Source: Actinomadura latina NBRC 106108
GTDB taxonomy: Bacteria > Actinomycetota > Actinomycetes > Streptosporangiales > Streptosporangiaceae
DNA length: 64,000 nucleotides
Reading direction: 5' to 3'
NCBI RefSeq assembly: GCF_001552195.1
Contig: NZ_BCQS01000001.1
Coordinates: 1-64,000, forward strand
The notes beneath the pieces were generated by a model. The model worked only from the letters and a program-made list of their open reading frames with translations, made no database searches and was not told where the DNA came from. The stretch's first letter is position 1. Every line of letters begins with the position of its first letter. The position numbers were made by a program, and so were the translations under genes. Positions 32,841-41,579 of this stretch are shown here, piece by piece.

Positions 32841-33287
32841 GTGTCGAGCAGTGATGGGCCGGGCCCCGAGCTGAGCAGGAATCTCGTCTACCTGCTCAAG
32901 CGCGCGCACCTTCGGATGGCGGAGCTGGCCGCGGACGCGGTGGCGGCGCACGGCGTCGACGGACGGGAGCTGGGCGTCCTGCTCTCCCTGGCCGGCCGCG
33001 AACCGGCGTCCCAGCAGCAGGCGGCGCGGCGGCTGGGCATCGACCGCACCACGATGGTCGCGATGCTGGACGCCCTGGAGGGCAAGGGCCTGGTGTCACG
33101 CCACCCGCACGCGGAAGACCGCCGCCGCAACGTCGTCGAACTGACCCATGCCGGCCGCGAGACCCTCCGCCTGGCCGGCGACGCGAACGACGGAGCCGAG
33201 CGCGAGTTCCTGGCGTCCCTCACCCCGGAGGCCGCGGAGCACCTGCGAAGCTCCCTGCAGAAGCTCGTGCTGCCCTCGGACGATTAG
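32841..33287 (+). CDS. MarR-family transcriptional regulator
   Basis: 148 residues from GTG 32841. Winged HTH: LGVLLSLAGREPASQQQAARRLGIDRTTMVAMLDALEGKGLVSRHPHAEDRRRNVVELTHAG, with the conserved D-R-R wing. It is divergent from the epimerase-like gene and very likely autoregulates through the two palindromes between them. No SD is seen; a leaderless mRNA is probable. Confidence 0.88.
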   Translation: MSSSDGPGPELSRNLVYLLKRAHLRMAELAADAVAAHGVDGRELGVLLSLAGREPASQQQAARRLGIDRTTMVAMLDALEGKGLVSRHPHAEDRRRNVVELTHAGRETLRLAGDANDGAEREFLASLTPEAAEHLRSSLQKLVLPSDD

Positions 33288-33445
33288 CCCGCACTACCGG
33301 CTCTCTCCGCGCGGCAAGCCTCATGGCCTACCTGCGGTCCCTGACCGGATGATCCATCTCAGCGCAGCCTGCTGAAGAACTCCCGGACGCCGCCGACGAG
33401 CAGGCCGGGAGCCTCCATTCAAGTGCTCGCCGACCGGCGATGCCC

Positions 33446-34105
33446 TCAGGTCACCAGGCCGTTGCGGTACGCGTAGACGACCGCCTGGACGCGGTCGCGC
33501 AAGTCGAGTTTGGCGAGGATGCGCGACACGTACGTTTTGACGGTCTCCTGGCTGATCACCAGTTCCGCCGCGATCTCGCTGTTCGACAGGCCATTCGCGA
33601 TGAGCCGCAGCACCTCCAGCTCGCGCGGCGTCAGCGCGGTCTCGGCCGGGGTGCTCTCCGTCGGGCGGATCCGGGCCGCGTACCGGCCGACGAGCTGCCG
33701 CGTCACCTCGGGGGCGAGCAGCGCGGCGCCGGCGGCGACGGTGCGGATGCCGTGCAGCAGCTGCGCCGGCGGGGCGTCCTTGAGCAGGAACCCGCTCGCG
33801 CCCGCGCGCAGCGCCTCGTACACGTACTCGTCCAGGTTGAACGTCGTCACCACGAGCACCTTGACGGGGTTCGGCACTCCGGCGCCGGCCAGCCGCCGGG
33901 TCGCCTCGATGCCGTCGAGCACCGGCATCCGGACGTCCATCACCACCATGTCCGGCTCCAGCCTGCGGGCGAGGTCGACGGCGGTGCGGCCGTCCCCGCA
34001 CTCGCCGACGACCTCCAGGTCGGGCTGCGCGTCGATGATCGTCGCGAACCCGGTCCGGATCAGCGCCTGGTCGTCGCAGACCAGCACCCGGACCGGCACG
34101 GTCAC
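33446..34105 (-). CDS. NarL/LuxR-family response regulator
   Basis: 219 residues from GTG 34105. Receiver domain with acidic pair DD (11-12), phosphoacceptor Asp57 (MVVMDVRMP) and KDAPP loop. C-terminal LuxR HTH: LTPRELEVLRLIANGLSNSEIAAELVISQETVKTYVSRILAKL. The start overlaps the histidine-kinase stop (GTGA), so it is coupled to that partner. Third gene of the CPBP protease-kinase-regulator operon. Confidence 0.93.
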   Translation of the reverse strand: MTVPVRVLVCDDQALIRTGFATIIDAQPDLEVVGECGDGRTAVDLARRLEPDMVVMDVRMPVLDGIEATRRLAGAGVPNPVKVLVVTTFNLDEYVYEALRAGASGFLLKDAPPAQLLHGIRTVAAGAALLAPEVTRQLVGRYAARIRPTESTPAETALTPRELEVLRLIANGLSNSEIAAELVISQETVKTYVSRILAKLDLRDRVQAVVYAYRNGLVT

Positions 34106-35256
34106 GACGGGCTTCCCGCGGGGATGCGCGCCCGGACGACGAAGCCGCCGTCCGGCCGCCGGTCCGCGCTGAACCCGCCGCCCAGCGCGTCGACCCGGTC
34201 GCGGAGGCCGGTGAGGCCCCGTCCGCTCCCGCCGGGGGTCCCGGACCGCGAGCCGGAGCCGTCGTTGCCGACCTGCACGGTGATCTCCTTGTCGGCGTAG
34301 CGGACATGGACCTCGGTGCGGCTGCCGTGGGCGTACTTGAGGGCGTTCGTCAGCGCCTCTTGGACGACCCGGTATGCGACGAACTCGGCACTGCCCGCCG
34401 ACTCCGCCCGCGTCCCCTCCTCGGTGAACTCCACCGGCTGTCCCGCCTTGCGCGTCTGCTCGACGAGGGACGCGAGATCGCCGACGGACAGCGTCGCGCG
34501 CTCGGCGTCGTGGTCGGGGTGCAGCACGTCGAGCAGATGCCGCAGGTCGCCGATGGCGCGGCGGCCGGTGTCGGAGACGGCGGTCAGGGTCTCGTCCAGC
34601 CGGTCCGGTGCGGCGGTCAGGTAGCGCGCCGCCTCCGCCTGGACGACCATCGCCGTCACGTGGTGGGTCACGACGTCGTGGAGTTCGCGGGCGATGCGGG
34701 TGCGTTCGGCGGCGCGGGTGGCCTCGGCGACGCGGCGGCGGCGCTCGGCCTCGGCGGCCCGGGTGGCGCGCAGCCAGGCCCCGATGCCCCACACGACGCC
34801 CATCGCCAGGTAGAACGTCACGAACCCGTCCGGCCGCTCGGTCGCGCCGGCCCGGTCGAGCGCGACCGCCAGCACCGCGTATCCCGCGGTGAGGACGACC
34901 ATGGCGGTGCGCCGGAACCTGTCCAGATGGGCGCCCGCGCTCAGCACCGCGATGGCCAGCCCGGTGCCGGCGAACATGTGGTAGCCGCGGAGCTGGTCGA
35001 GGGCGAAGCCGGCCGACACCAGGGCGAGGCACGCGGCCGGCCACCGGCGGCGCACGATGAGCGGAAGGCTCTGCAGAGCGACCGCCAGGACCGCCAGTCC
35101 GTCGTAGGGACGGTCCGGAAGGCCGCCGACCTGCGTCCCGAGGCCATGGAAGGCGGGGACGAGCGACCCGGCCGCCAGCAGCAGCGCCAAGGGCAGATCC
35201 CGGACCATGACGCCGCACCGGCGCCACATGTCCGGGATCTGCCGAAAGTCGATCAC
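34102..35256 (-). CDS. NarX/DesK-type sensor histidine kinase
   Basis: 384 residues. Four or five N-terminal membrane helices without a large external domain are followed by a HisKA_3 dimerisation segment (TRIARELHDVVTHHVTAMVVQAE, phospho-His193). An HATPase domain completes it (VQEALTNALKYAHG N-box; GRGLTGLRDRVDALGG). The membrane-embedded input suggests sensing of envelope stress or cell-wall antibiotics, as in other intramembrane-sensing kinases. Overlaps both neighbours by 4 nt. Confidence 0.92.
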   Translation of the reverse strand: MIDFRQIPDMWRRCGVMVRDLPLALLLAAGSLVPAFHGLGTQVGGLPDRPYDGLAVLAVALQSLPLIVRRRWPAACLALVSAGFALDQLRGYHMFAGTGLAIAVLSAGAHLDRFRRTAMVVLTAGYAVLAVALDRAGATERPDGFVTFYLAMGVVWGIGAWLRATRAAEAERRRRVAEATRAAERTRIARELHDVVTHHVTAMVVQAEAARYLTAAPDRLDETLTAVSDTGRRAIGDLRHLLDVLHPDHDAERATLSVGDLASLVEQTRKAGQPVEFTEEGTRAESAGSAEFVAYRVVQEALTNALKYAHGSRTEVHVRYADKEITVQVGNDGSGSRSGTPGGSGRGLTGLRDRVDALGGGFSADRRPDGGFVVRARIPAGSPS

Positions 35257-36086
35257 TGGGAGAGGCTAGCGGTCGCGGCGGCGCGGTCGCGGCGCCTCGG
35301 GGGAACGATGGTGCCGCGCCGGTGGGCCAACCACAGGAACACGGCCGTCGCCGCCACGCCGAGCCCCACCGAGTACAGGCTCGCCTCCGGGCCGAACTCG
35401 CCGCCGGTGATCAGGGCCGGGCCCGATGTCACGCCGTCCAGCAGCCCGTCCGGGGTGTCGTTGCCGGAGACCGTGGTGCCGAAGATGCCGGCGCCCGCGA
35501 TGTTCCAGGCGAAGTGCAGACCGATCGGCACCCACAAGTTCCGGGTCGCGGCATAGGCGGCGGCGAGCATGCCGCCCGCCTCGATCGCGATGGCGATGGC
35601 CCCCCACAGAGTGGCGTTCTCGTTGCCCAGGTGCATCAGGCCGAACACCACACCGGTCAGCGCCAGCGACCACCAGGTGCCGATGCGTCCCTCGACGATC
35701 CGGAACAGGATGCCGCGGAACACCAGTTCCTCCGTCACGGCAGCGGCGGCCATGACGCCGACCAGCGCGACCGGGCCGGCGACCGAGCCGAAGCCGTCGA
35801 CCCGGTAGTCGCCGAGCAGGGCGAGGTTCGCGATGACGACGCCGAACAACCCGAAGCCGATCAGCGCGCCCCGGCCGAGAGCGGGGACCGCCCCGGCGCG
35901 GGCCAGCTCGTCCACCGGGCGGCGCTCCGTCCGCCCCACCACGAAGACGTAGACCAGCAGCGCCAGCACCGCTGACGCGAGGCCGAGGCCCAACGTGGGC
36001 AGCACGTCCCACTGCACCGCGGCGGTGGCGACGCCGCCGATGGCGGCGACCGCCACGACCGCCAAGAGCTGGATCAACAGCTTCAT
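35253..36086 (-). CDS. CPBP-family intramembrane metalloprotease
   Basis: 277 residues, about eight hydrophobic segments. The glutamic protease motif EExxxR is TEELVFRG (Glu119, Glu120, Arg124); the following FxxxH (FGLMH, His152) and HFAWN motifs are present. CPBP (Rce1/Abi) proteins cleave membrane peptides, act in bacteriocin self-immunity, or anchor signalling. First gene of an ATGA-overlapped operon with the two-component system, so it may be part of its sensing or response. Confidence 0.9.
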   Translation of the reverse strand: MKLLIQLLAVVAVAAIGGVATAAVQWDVLPTLGLGLASAVLALLVYVFVVGRTERRPVDELARAGAVPALGRGALIGFGLFGVVIANLALLGDYRVDGFGSVAGPVALVGVMAAAAVTEELVFRGILFRIVEGRIGTWWSLALTGVVFGLMHLGNENATLWGAIAIAIEAGGMLAAAYAATRNLWVPIGLHFAWNIAGAGIFGTTVSGNDTPDGLLDGVTSGPALITGGEFGPEASLYSVGLGVAATAVFLWLAHRRGTIVPPRRRDRAAATASLSQ

Positions 36087-36261
36087 GATGACTCCCTCAC
36101 CTTGTCCCCGCGGTTCTGGCGCCGCGGCCAGGAAGAACGCTAGGGATCATGCGATCGGGAATCGTCACCGCGCAGTGGACACTTGCCGGTAGCTCGCACG
36201 GGGGACAAGCCGGCCCCGCCGGGCCGGCACGCCGGCGGGCCTCGCGTCGCGGGGTGCGGGG

Positions 36262-37779
36262 TCAGCCGCCGATGTCGGAGTTCTCGGCGGCGGTGATGAT
36301 CGCGGCCGCGTCCTCCGGCAGCAGGTAGCGGGCGTCCACCGACTGCCGCGCGGCCGCTCGCACCTTGCCCACGTAGTCCGCGTGCGTCGGGTAGAGGCTG
36401 CTCAGCACCGGTTCGGCGGTGCGGGGGAAGGACGGGTCGGACGGGTCGCCGGCGTCGTGCCGGTCCCACGGGTCGGCGTCGCCGTTCCACGGGTCGCGGG
36501 CGCCGTAGAGGCCGCAGAAGACGCCGCTGCCGCTGGTGTCGCGCTCGCCGGTGAGGGTCCGGGTCGGGACCGCGACGTCCGGCAGCCGGATGCCGCCGGT
36601 GGCCAGGCCGGTGCGCGGGTCGCGGATGACCGTGCTCAGCTCCGGTCCGCTCGGCGGCGCCGCCCCGCCCCGCGCCCAGCCGGCCAGCAGGCGCAGCGCG
36701 GCGTTCATCGAGTAGTGGCCGGGCCCGTCGTTGTACGGGGCCGACCCGGCGGCGCAGTCGGGCTGCGGCCCCGCGGAGCCGACCGACTTCTTCACGGTGG
36801 GACCGCCCAGGTCGAACGCCCACTGGTCGCCGTGGGCGGTGCCCGCCAGTTCCCAGTGGACGACCCGGCCGGTGTCCGGCTGCCGCGCGAGGAAGGCGCC
36901 CGGGACGTCGGTCTCGGTGAGCACGACGAACACCGGCACCGGCAGATCGGTCCTGATCCGGGACGGGTTCGGCATCCACAGGACATCGGTGAGCTCGCCG
37001 CTGATCGGGGCCGCGACGGCGCCGTTGCTGTGGATCATGAAGCCGTCGTAGACCTTCGAGACGGGCTGGACGGCGTTGGCGTACGTCGTCATGAGGCCGG
37101 CGGACTGCGATTCACCGTCGGCGAGGAGGGTCTTGACCTCCAGCCCGCCGAGCGGGTCGGGCCCGTCCGGGCTGCGCAGCGCCTGCCCGGCCTGGGAGAA
37201 GATGTCGTAGGAGTAGGCGTCCCCGGGGTGGACGAGGCTGCCGTACCGCGCCGGGTCCCAGCCCTTGAGGCCCTTGACCTCGCCGAGCCCGCCGTTGACG
37301 CCGACCGACTGCGCCGAGACCCCGACCCAGGCGTAGCCCTTGCGCAGCAGTTCGTCCCGCGTGAACCAGTAGTCGGGAGAGATCTCGATCTGGCCGCTGA
37401 CGTTGAGCCACTCGACCACGATGGTGCCGTTGAACTTCGCCGGATCGGCGGGGCGGCGCACCAGGAGCCGGCTCTTGTACGCGGCGTGACCGGACTCGCG
37501 GACGTCCCACCGGCCGTTCGAGCCCCAGATGCCGGACTTGGCGTAGGACGCGGCGGTCCCGGAGATGAAGTACTCGCTCTCGGTGTAGCCGAACGAGCCG
37601 AGGTCCTCGGCGGCGGCCAGGAACGGGAAGCCGTGGTCGCCGGCGGGCGGGACGGTGACCACGGGATCGGCGGCGTCGGCACGGGCGGCCGACGGCGCGC
37701 AGAGCAGAGCGGCGGACAACGCCGCCGCCAGCGTCGCGGCGGCGGCCCGCCGTCCGGGACGCCGAAGGGGTGGGCGCAT
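36262..37779 (-). CDS. Secreted alpha/beta hydrolase domain-containing protein
   Basis: 505 residues. ATG 37779 has GGAGG 6 nt upstream, better than ATG 37791. A signal peptide (RRAAAATLAAALSAALLCAPSAARA) precedes a domain like those of the 'alpha/beta hydrolase domain' family: TIVVEWLNVSGQIEISPDYW, 'GYAWVGVSAQSVGVNG', 'LLADGESQSAGLMTTYANA' (nucleophile-elbow-like GESQSA) and a late His (AGTAHGDQW). Probably an extracellular esterase; substrate unknown. It is divergent from the dead kinase gene. Confidence 0.8.
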   Translation of the reverse strand: MRPPLRRPGRRAAAATLAAALSAALLCAPSAARADAADPVVTVPPAGDHGFPFLAAAEDLGSFGYTESEYFISGTAASYAKSGIWGSNGRWDVRESGHAAYKSRLLVRRPADPAKFNGTIVVEWLNVSGQIEISPDYWFTRDELLRKGYAWVGVSAQSVGVNGGLGEVKGLKGWDPARYGSLVHPGDAYSYDIFSQAGQALRSPDGPDPLGGLEVKTLLADGESQSAGLMTTYANAVQPVSKVYDGFMIHSNGAVAAPISGELTDVLWMPNPSRIRTDLPVPVFVVLTETDVPGAFLARQPDTGRVVHWELAGTAHGDQWAFDLGGPTVKKSVGSAGPQPDCAAGSAPYNDGPGHYSMNAALRLLAGWARGGAAPPSGPELSTVIRDPRTGLATGGIRLPDVAVPTRTLTGERDTSGSGVFCGLYGARDPWNGDADPWDRHDAGDPSDPSFPRTAEPVLSSLYPTHADYVGKVRAAARQSVDARYLLPEDAAAIITAAENSDIGG

Positions 37780-37959
37780 GGTTGCCTCCATGGGGCGGGG
37801 GTCGGGGAAGCACAGTGTCCGCCCGCCCCCGGCGGCCGGACATCGCGTGAATCACCGGTGTTCCGCGCTCGACCGGCGGCGGCCGGTGGATCGCCGCGTT
37901 CCCGCCCAGGAAGGGCGAATCAGGGGCTTTGCGGAGATCATGGCCTTAGGCTGTCCGCC

Positions 37960-39310
37960 GTGACCTCTGCGGGGATGGTGATCGACGGCCGTTTCGAGCT
38001 GCGGGCACGACTCGGCAGCGGCGGGTCGATCACCCCAATGTGGTGACCATTCATCACATCGTGGACTCGCCCGACATGCCGCACCCGTGGCTGGTGATGG
38101 AACTCGTCCGCGGGCAGTCCCTCCAGGAGCGGCTGGCGCGGGGGCCGCTGCCGCCCGCCGAGGGGGCCGCCGTCGGACGCGGGCTGCTCGCGGCGCTGCG
38201 CGCCGCCCACGAGGCCGGCGTCTGCCACCGCGACGTCAAGCCCGCGAACGTCCTGCTGCGGACGGACGGGACGCCGGTCCTCACCGATTTCGGCATCGCG
38301 GTGCTCCAGGAGGCGTCCCGCGTCACCGCCACCGGCGGGCTGGTCGGCTCGCCGGAGTACATGGCGCCGGAGCGGCTGCACGGGCACGAGGGCGACCCCG
38401 CTTCGGACCTGTGGTCGCTCGGGCTGCTGCTGTACGTGGCCGTCGAGGGGACCAATCCGCTGCGCCGGTCCACGACGGCCGCGACGCTCGGCGCCATCAT
38501 GACGGCCGATGTCCCGCCGCCCCGCCGGGCCGGTCCCCTGACGCCCGTGCTGCGGGCGCTGCTGGTGCGGGAACCGGCCGCCCGGCCCGCGGCGGCCCAG
38601 CTGGACCACATGCTCGCCCAGGCCGCCGCCAGTGCGGCCGCAGCGCCGTCCATGGCCTCACCCCCGCCGATGCCTCCGCCTCCGCCCTTCGTCCCCATGC
38701 CGGGACCCGGGACGACTCCGCCACCGCTCTCGATGCGGACGACCGTCCCCGGGCGGCCGCGGAAACGCCGTTCCGGCATGATCGGGGCCATTGCCGCCGT
38801 GCTGGCCGGGGCGGTCGCGATCCTTCTCGCGGCGGCCCTCATCGTCCTTCCCGCGCTCATGGACGACGACGAACCGGACAACGGCGGTGAACCTTACGAC
38901 GCGACATCGAGGAGCGCCGCCGCCCCGCAGGCGGGGAACGGCGGGGGCGGCGTCAAAGAGGTCAAGTCGCTGCTCACTCCGGACGACCCGGCGCCTTCGA
39001 CAACTACACCTACGAGAAAGGCGCGGACGCGGCCGTACGCAGCCGTCCCAGCATCGCCATAACGACCGGTGACGCCACGGTGAATCTCCGCGCCTTCGAG
39101 TGGGACGCCCTGCCGCGACTGATGAGCCGCGCGGAGGGCGTCCTCAAGGTGCCGAAGCCGACCAGCCGGTACGTCATCGTGCAGGCGGCCTGGACGTTCA
39201 ACGGCGACCGGCCGACCATGATGATCTACCTCTCCGACGAGTACGGCGGCGGCTACCTCGCGGTGAACCAGAAGGGCGAAGTCATCAAGACCGTCCCGTC
39301 CAGCTCCTGA
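37960..39310 (+). pseudogene. Ser/Thr protein kinase gene with deleted N-lobe and a second frameshift
   Basis: From GTG 37960 the frame reads VTSAGMVIDGRFELRARLGSGG and then stops at 38046. A second frame resumes as VDHPNVVTIHHIVDSP and encodes the C-lobe (CHRDVKPANVLL, TDFGIAVL, MAPERL), a Pro-rich linker and one membrane helix. The G-loop is thus joined directly to the region after helix C; about 50 codons with the ATP-binding Lys and Glu are gone. Near 38995 the frame changes again, so the external domain (DNYTYEKGADAAV...YIVQ-type AAWTFNGDRPTMM) is read separately to 39310. A dead kinase. Confidence 0.75.
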
Positions 39311-39528
39311 TGGAGCGCGTCTTCACCATGCGCGGCACCGACTGGCGCATGACCCGGACAACGGCGAACGCGCAACCGGCCGCCGTCGCCTACACCCGCA
39401 CCGACGGCGCGTACCGGCTGCACACCCTGCAGGTCTTCACCGTGACCCCGAATGGCATCGCGCGCAACGTCGTCTTCCAGGACCCAAAGGTGTTCTCCGC
39501 GTTCGGCCTGCCTCCGATCCTCGAATGA
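39310..39528 (+). pseudogene. C-terminal remnant of a SigG-like ECF sigma factor
   Basis: 72 codons from ATG 39310 (TGATG junction with the preceding frame) encode a SnoaL-like sigma tail: ANAQPAAVAYTRTDGAYRLHTLQVFTVTPNGIARNVVFQDPKVFSAFGLPPILE. The 'NGQPA...R.HSLQVLT..GD.IA.I..F.DP.LF..FGLPP.L' ending is characteristic of SigG-type sigma factors. Regions 2 and 4 are missing. No gene follows until 39768. Confidence 0.55.
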
Positions 39529-39767
39529 CGCCGAGGACGCTCCGCCGGCTCCGATCTCCCGGCCGGGCGGGGTTCGGCGGGGTCAGGCGGGGCTCAGTGC
39601 GCGTCCCGGGGCGGTCCCCGCGAGGGTGCCGCCGCTCAACACGACCGACCTCATCCCCCCAGAGCCCACGCAACGGACGTCCATGCCGGTAGTCCCGGAG
39701 GCTAGGCGCACGCGCGCGGCCGCACCAGGTTGGCGACGCATCGTTCCGCCCTCGCCGGCGCGGTGGG

Positions 39768-40748
39768 CTAGCGGCGGGGGTGGCGTAGGAGGTAGGGCTT
39801 CACGCGTCCCAGGCCCTGGAGGGGGCGGGGGCGCAGCGAGGAGATCTCGTAGGCGTCCTTGGGGAGGGCCGTGGCCAGGTCGGGGTCTGCCAGGACCGTT
39901 CCCGCGTACGCGATGGACGTCAGGCGGGCGGCCATGTTGACCGGGGTGCCGAAGACGTCGCCCAGGCGTTGGATGACCTCGCCGTAGGCCAGGCCGACGC
40001 GGACCTTGGGGGAGTCGGGGGCCTCGTTGAAGTGGTCCGCGATGCGGAGGCCGATGTCGGCCGCGGCGGACGGGGTCGGGGCGACGAAGAGGACCTCGTC
40101 GCCGAGGGTCTTCACGATGCGGCCACCGGCCTCGGCGACGATCTCGGCGGCGGTCGACTCGAAGAGCTCGATGAAGGCGCCCAGCGCGTCGCCGTCGAGG
40201 CGGCGGCTCAGCCGGGTGAACGACACGACGTCGGCGAAGCCGACCGCGAGGTGGGCGAGGCCGGCGGCCGGATCGGACTGGGCGGTGGCCGTGGTGGCGG
40301 CGGCGCGCATGCCGGCGGCGGTGAGCTGGCGGCGCCAGCCGTGCAGGAGGAGGCGCTCGAACGCCGGGCGCAGCTCCTCAGTGGCGGCGAGCGCGGCGGT
40401 GACCAGGTCGGACGTGAGGGGCTCCGCGGACGGGAGCTCGCCGAGCCGCTGCAGCCAGACGTCGCCGAGCCAGCTCGCGAGGCGGCCCATCGTCTGGCCC
40501 ACGGCGCGCGCCAGCTGGAGGACCATGTCCTCGTCCACCATGTCGTGGGAGAGGAGGTCCTTGATCTCGCGCAGGGCCGCGACGTCGCCGTCGGTGAAGG
40601 CGGTCTCGTCGTCGGGCGGGGCCGGGAAGCCGAGGGCCTGCCAGATCCGGCGCGCGTAATCGTCCGTGACGCCCGAAAGGGCCTCGACCTCCTTGCGCGT
40701 GTAGCGCAGGGGGCCGCCGAGGAGGGTCTCCTCGATGTCGTCCGCCAT
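39768..40748 (-). CDS. Class III adenylate/guanylate cyclase with N-terminal MerR-like HTH
   Basis: 326 residues from ATG 40748. The first 70 residues (RYTRKEVEALSGVTDDYARRIWQALGFPAPPDDETAFTDGDVAALREIKDLL) look like a MerR-type helix-turn-helix. The C-terminal half is a class III cyclase: AVGFADVVSFTRLSR (first metal Asp), GRIVKTLGDEVLF (second Asp) and 'FGTPVNMAARLTSIA'. It makes a cyclic nucleotide; substrate choice not predictable. Divergent from a true MerR gene (62-bp gap with a CATCG-AA-CGATG palindrome). Confidence 0.88.
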   Translation of the reverse strand: MADDIEETLLGGPLRYTRKEVEALSGVTDDYARRIWQALGFPAPPDDETAFTDGDVAALREIKDLLSHDMVDEDMVLQLARAVGQTMGRLASWLGDVWLQRLGELPSAEPLTSDLVTAALAATEELRPAFERLLLHGWRRQLTAAGMRAAATTATAQSDPAAGLAHLAVGFADVVSFTRLSRRLDGDALGAFIELFESTAAEIVAEAGGRIVKTLGDEVLFVAPTPSAAADIGLRIADHFNEAPDSPKVRVGLAYGEVIQRLGDVFGTPVNMAARLTSIAYAGTVLADPDLATALPKDAYEISSLRPRPLQGLGRVKPYLLRHPRR

Positions 40749-40766
40749 GCGCGCAACCCTATGTGC

Positions 40767-40778
40767 CATCGAACGATG
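40767..40778. promoter_or_regulatory. CATCG-AA-CGATG palindrome between cyclase and MerR genes
   Basis: Perfect 5-bp arms in the 62-bp divergent intergenic region. Candidate site for the MerR protein or the HTH of the cyclase. Confidence 0.4.
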
Positions 40779-40810
40779 TAACAATGGGCCGGGAGTAAGA
40801 TCACGGCAAC

Positions 40811-41575
40811 ATGGCCGAGTACCGAATCGACGAGCTGGCGCGGCTGGCCGGGACCACCGTGCGGAACATCCGCGCCTACCAGGACCGGGGGCTGCTGCCG
40901 CCGCCGCGGCTCGAGGGCCGGGTCGGCAAGTACGACGACTCGCATCTCGCCCGGCTCCGGCTCATCGGCCAGCTGCTCGGCCGCGGCTACACGTTCGCGA
41001 TCATCAAGGACCTGCTGTCGGCCTGGGAGACGGGCAAGGACGTCGGCGAGGTGCTCGGGCTGGAGAAGGTCCTCACGGACCCCTGGTCGGACGAGATACC
41101 CGGCACGACCACCTACGAGGAGCTCATCGAGATCTTCGGCACCGGGCTGGACGACGACGAGATCGCCCGGATCACGCAGCGCACCGTCGAACTCGGCCTG
41201 ATCGAGCGGGACGGCGAGAAGTTCCGGGTGCCGAGCCCGCGGCTGCTGCACGTCGGCGCCGAACTCGTCGCCGCCGGCATCCCGCTCGACTCGGTGCTCG
41301 ACATCGCCGGGGAGATCCGCGACGACTGCGACGTGATCGCCGGACGGTTCGTCAACCTCGTCCAGGCGAACGTGTTCGACCGGCTCGAGGGCGAGCCCGT
41401 CCCGGACGGCGCCAAGGTGGCCGAGGTCGCCGCCGTGGTGCGGCGCATGCGGCCGCTGGTGAAGATGGTCGTGGAACCGTTCATCGCGCGGGCCATGGAG
41501 GCCCGCGTCCAGGCGGTCCTCGGCGACCGCCTCGAAACGATGAGGGACGCGCTGGAGGACCGGCCCGAGGGCTGA
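40811..41575 (+). CDS. MerR-family transcriptional regulator
   Basis: 254 residues. N-terminal MerR HTH: YRIDELARLAGTTVRNIRAYQDRGLLPPPRLEGRVGKYDDSHLARLRLIGQLLGRGYTFAIIKDLLSAWETGKD. A roughly 150-residue effector/dimer domain follows that lacks the paired cysteines of metal sensors, so it probably senses an organic ligand. Divergent from a cyclase that has its own MerR-like domain, suggesting paired control. It ends 4 bp before the convergent sigma-factor gene. Confidence 0.88.
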   Translation: MAEYRIDELARLAGTTVRNIRAYQDRGLLPPPRLEGRVGKYDDSHLARLRLIGQLLGRGYTFAIIKDLLSAWETGKDVGEVLGLEKVLTDPWSDEIPGTTTYEELIEIFGTGLDDDEIARITQRTVELGLIERDGEKFRVPSPRLLHVGAELVAAGIPLDSVLDIAGEIRDDCDVIAGRFVNLVQANVFDRLEGEPVPDGAKVAEVAAVVRRMRPLVKMVVEPFIARAMEARVQAVLGDRLETMRDALEDRPEG

Positions 41576-41579
41576 TCCG

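Noticed and set aside
33446-35227. A 593-codon frame across kinase and regulator genes
   Set aside because: Its first half is an Arg/Pro-rich out-of-frame reading of the histidine kinase; only the response-regulator part is real.
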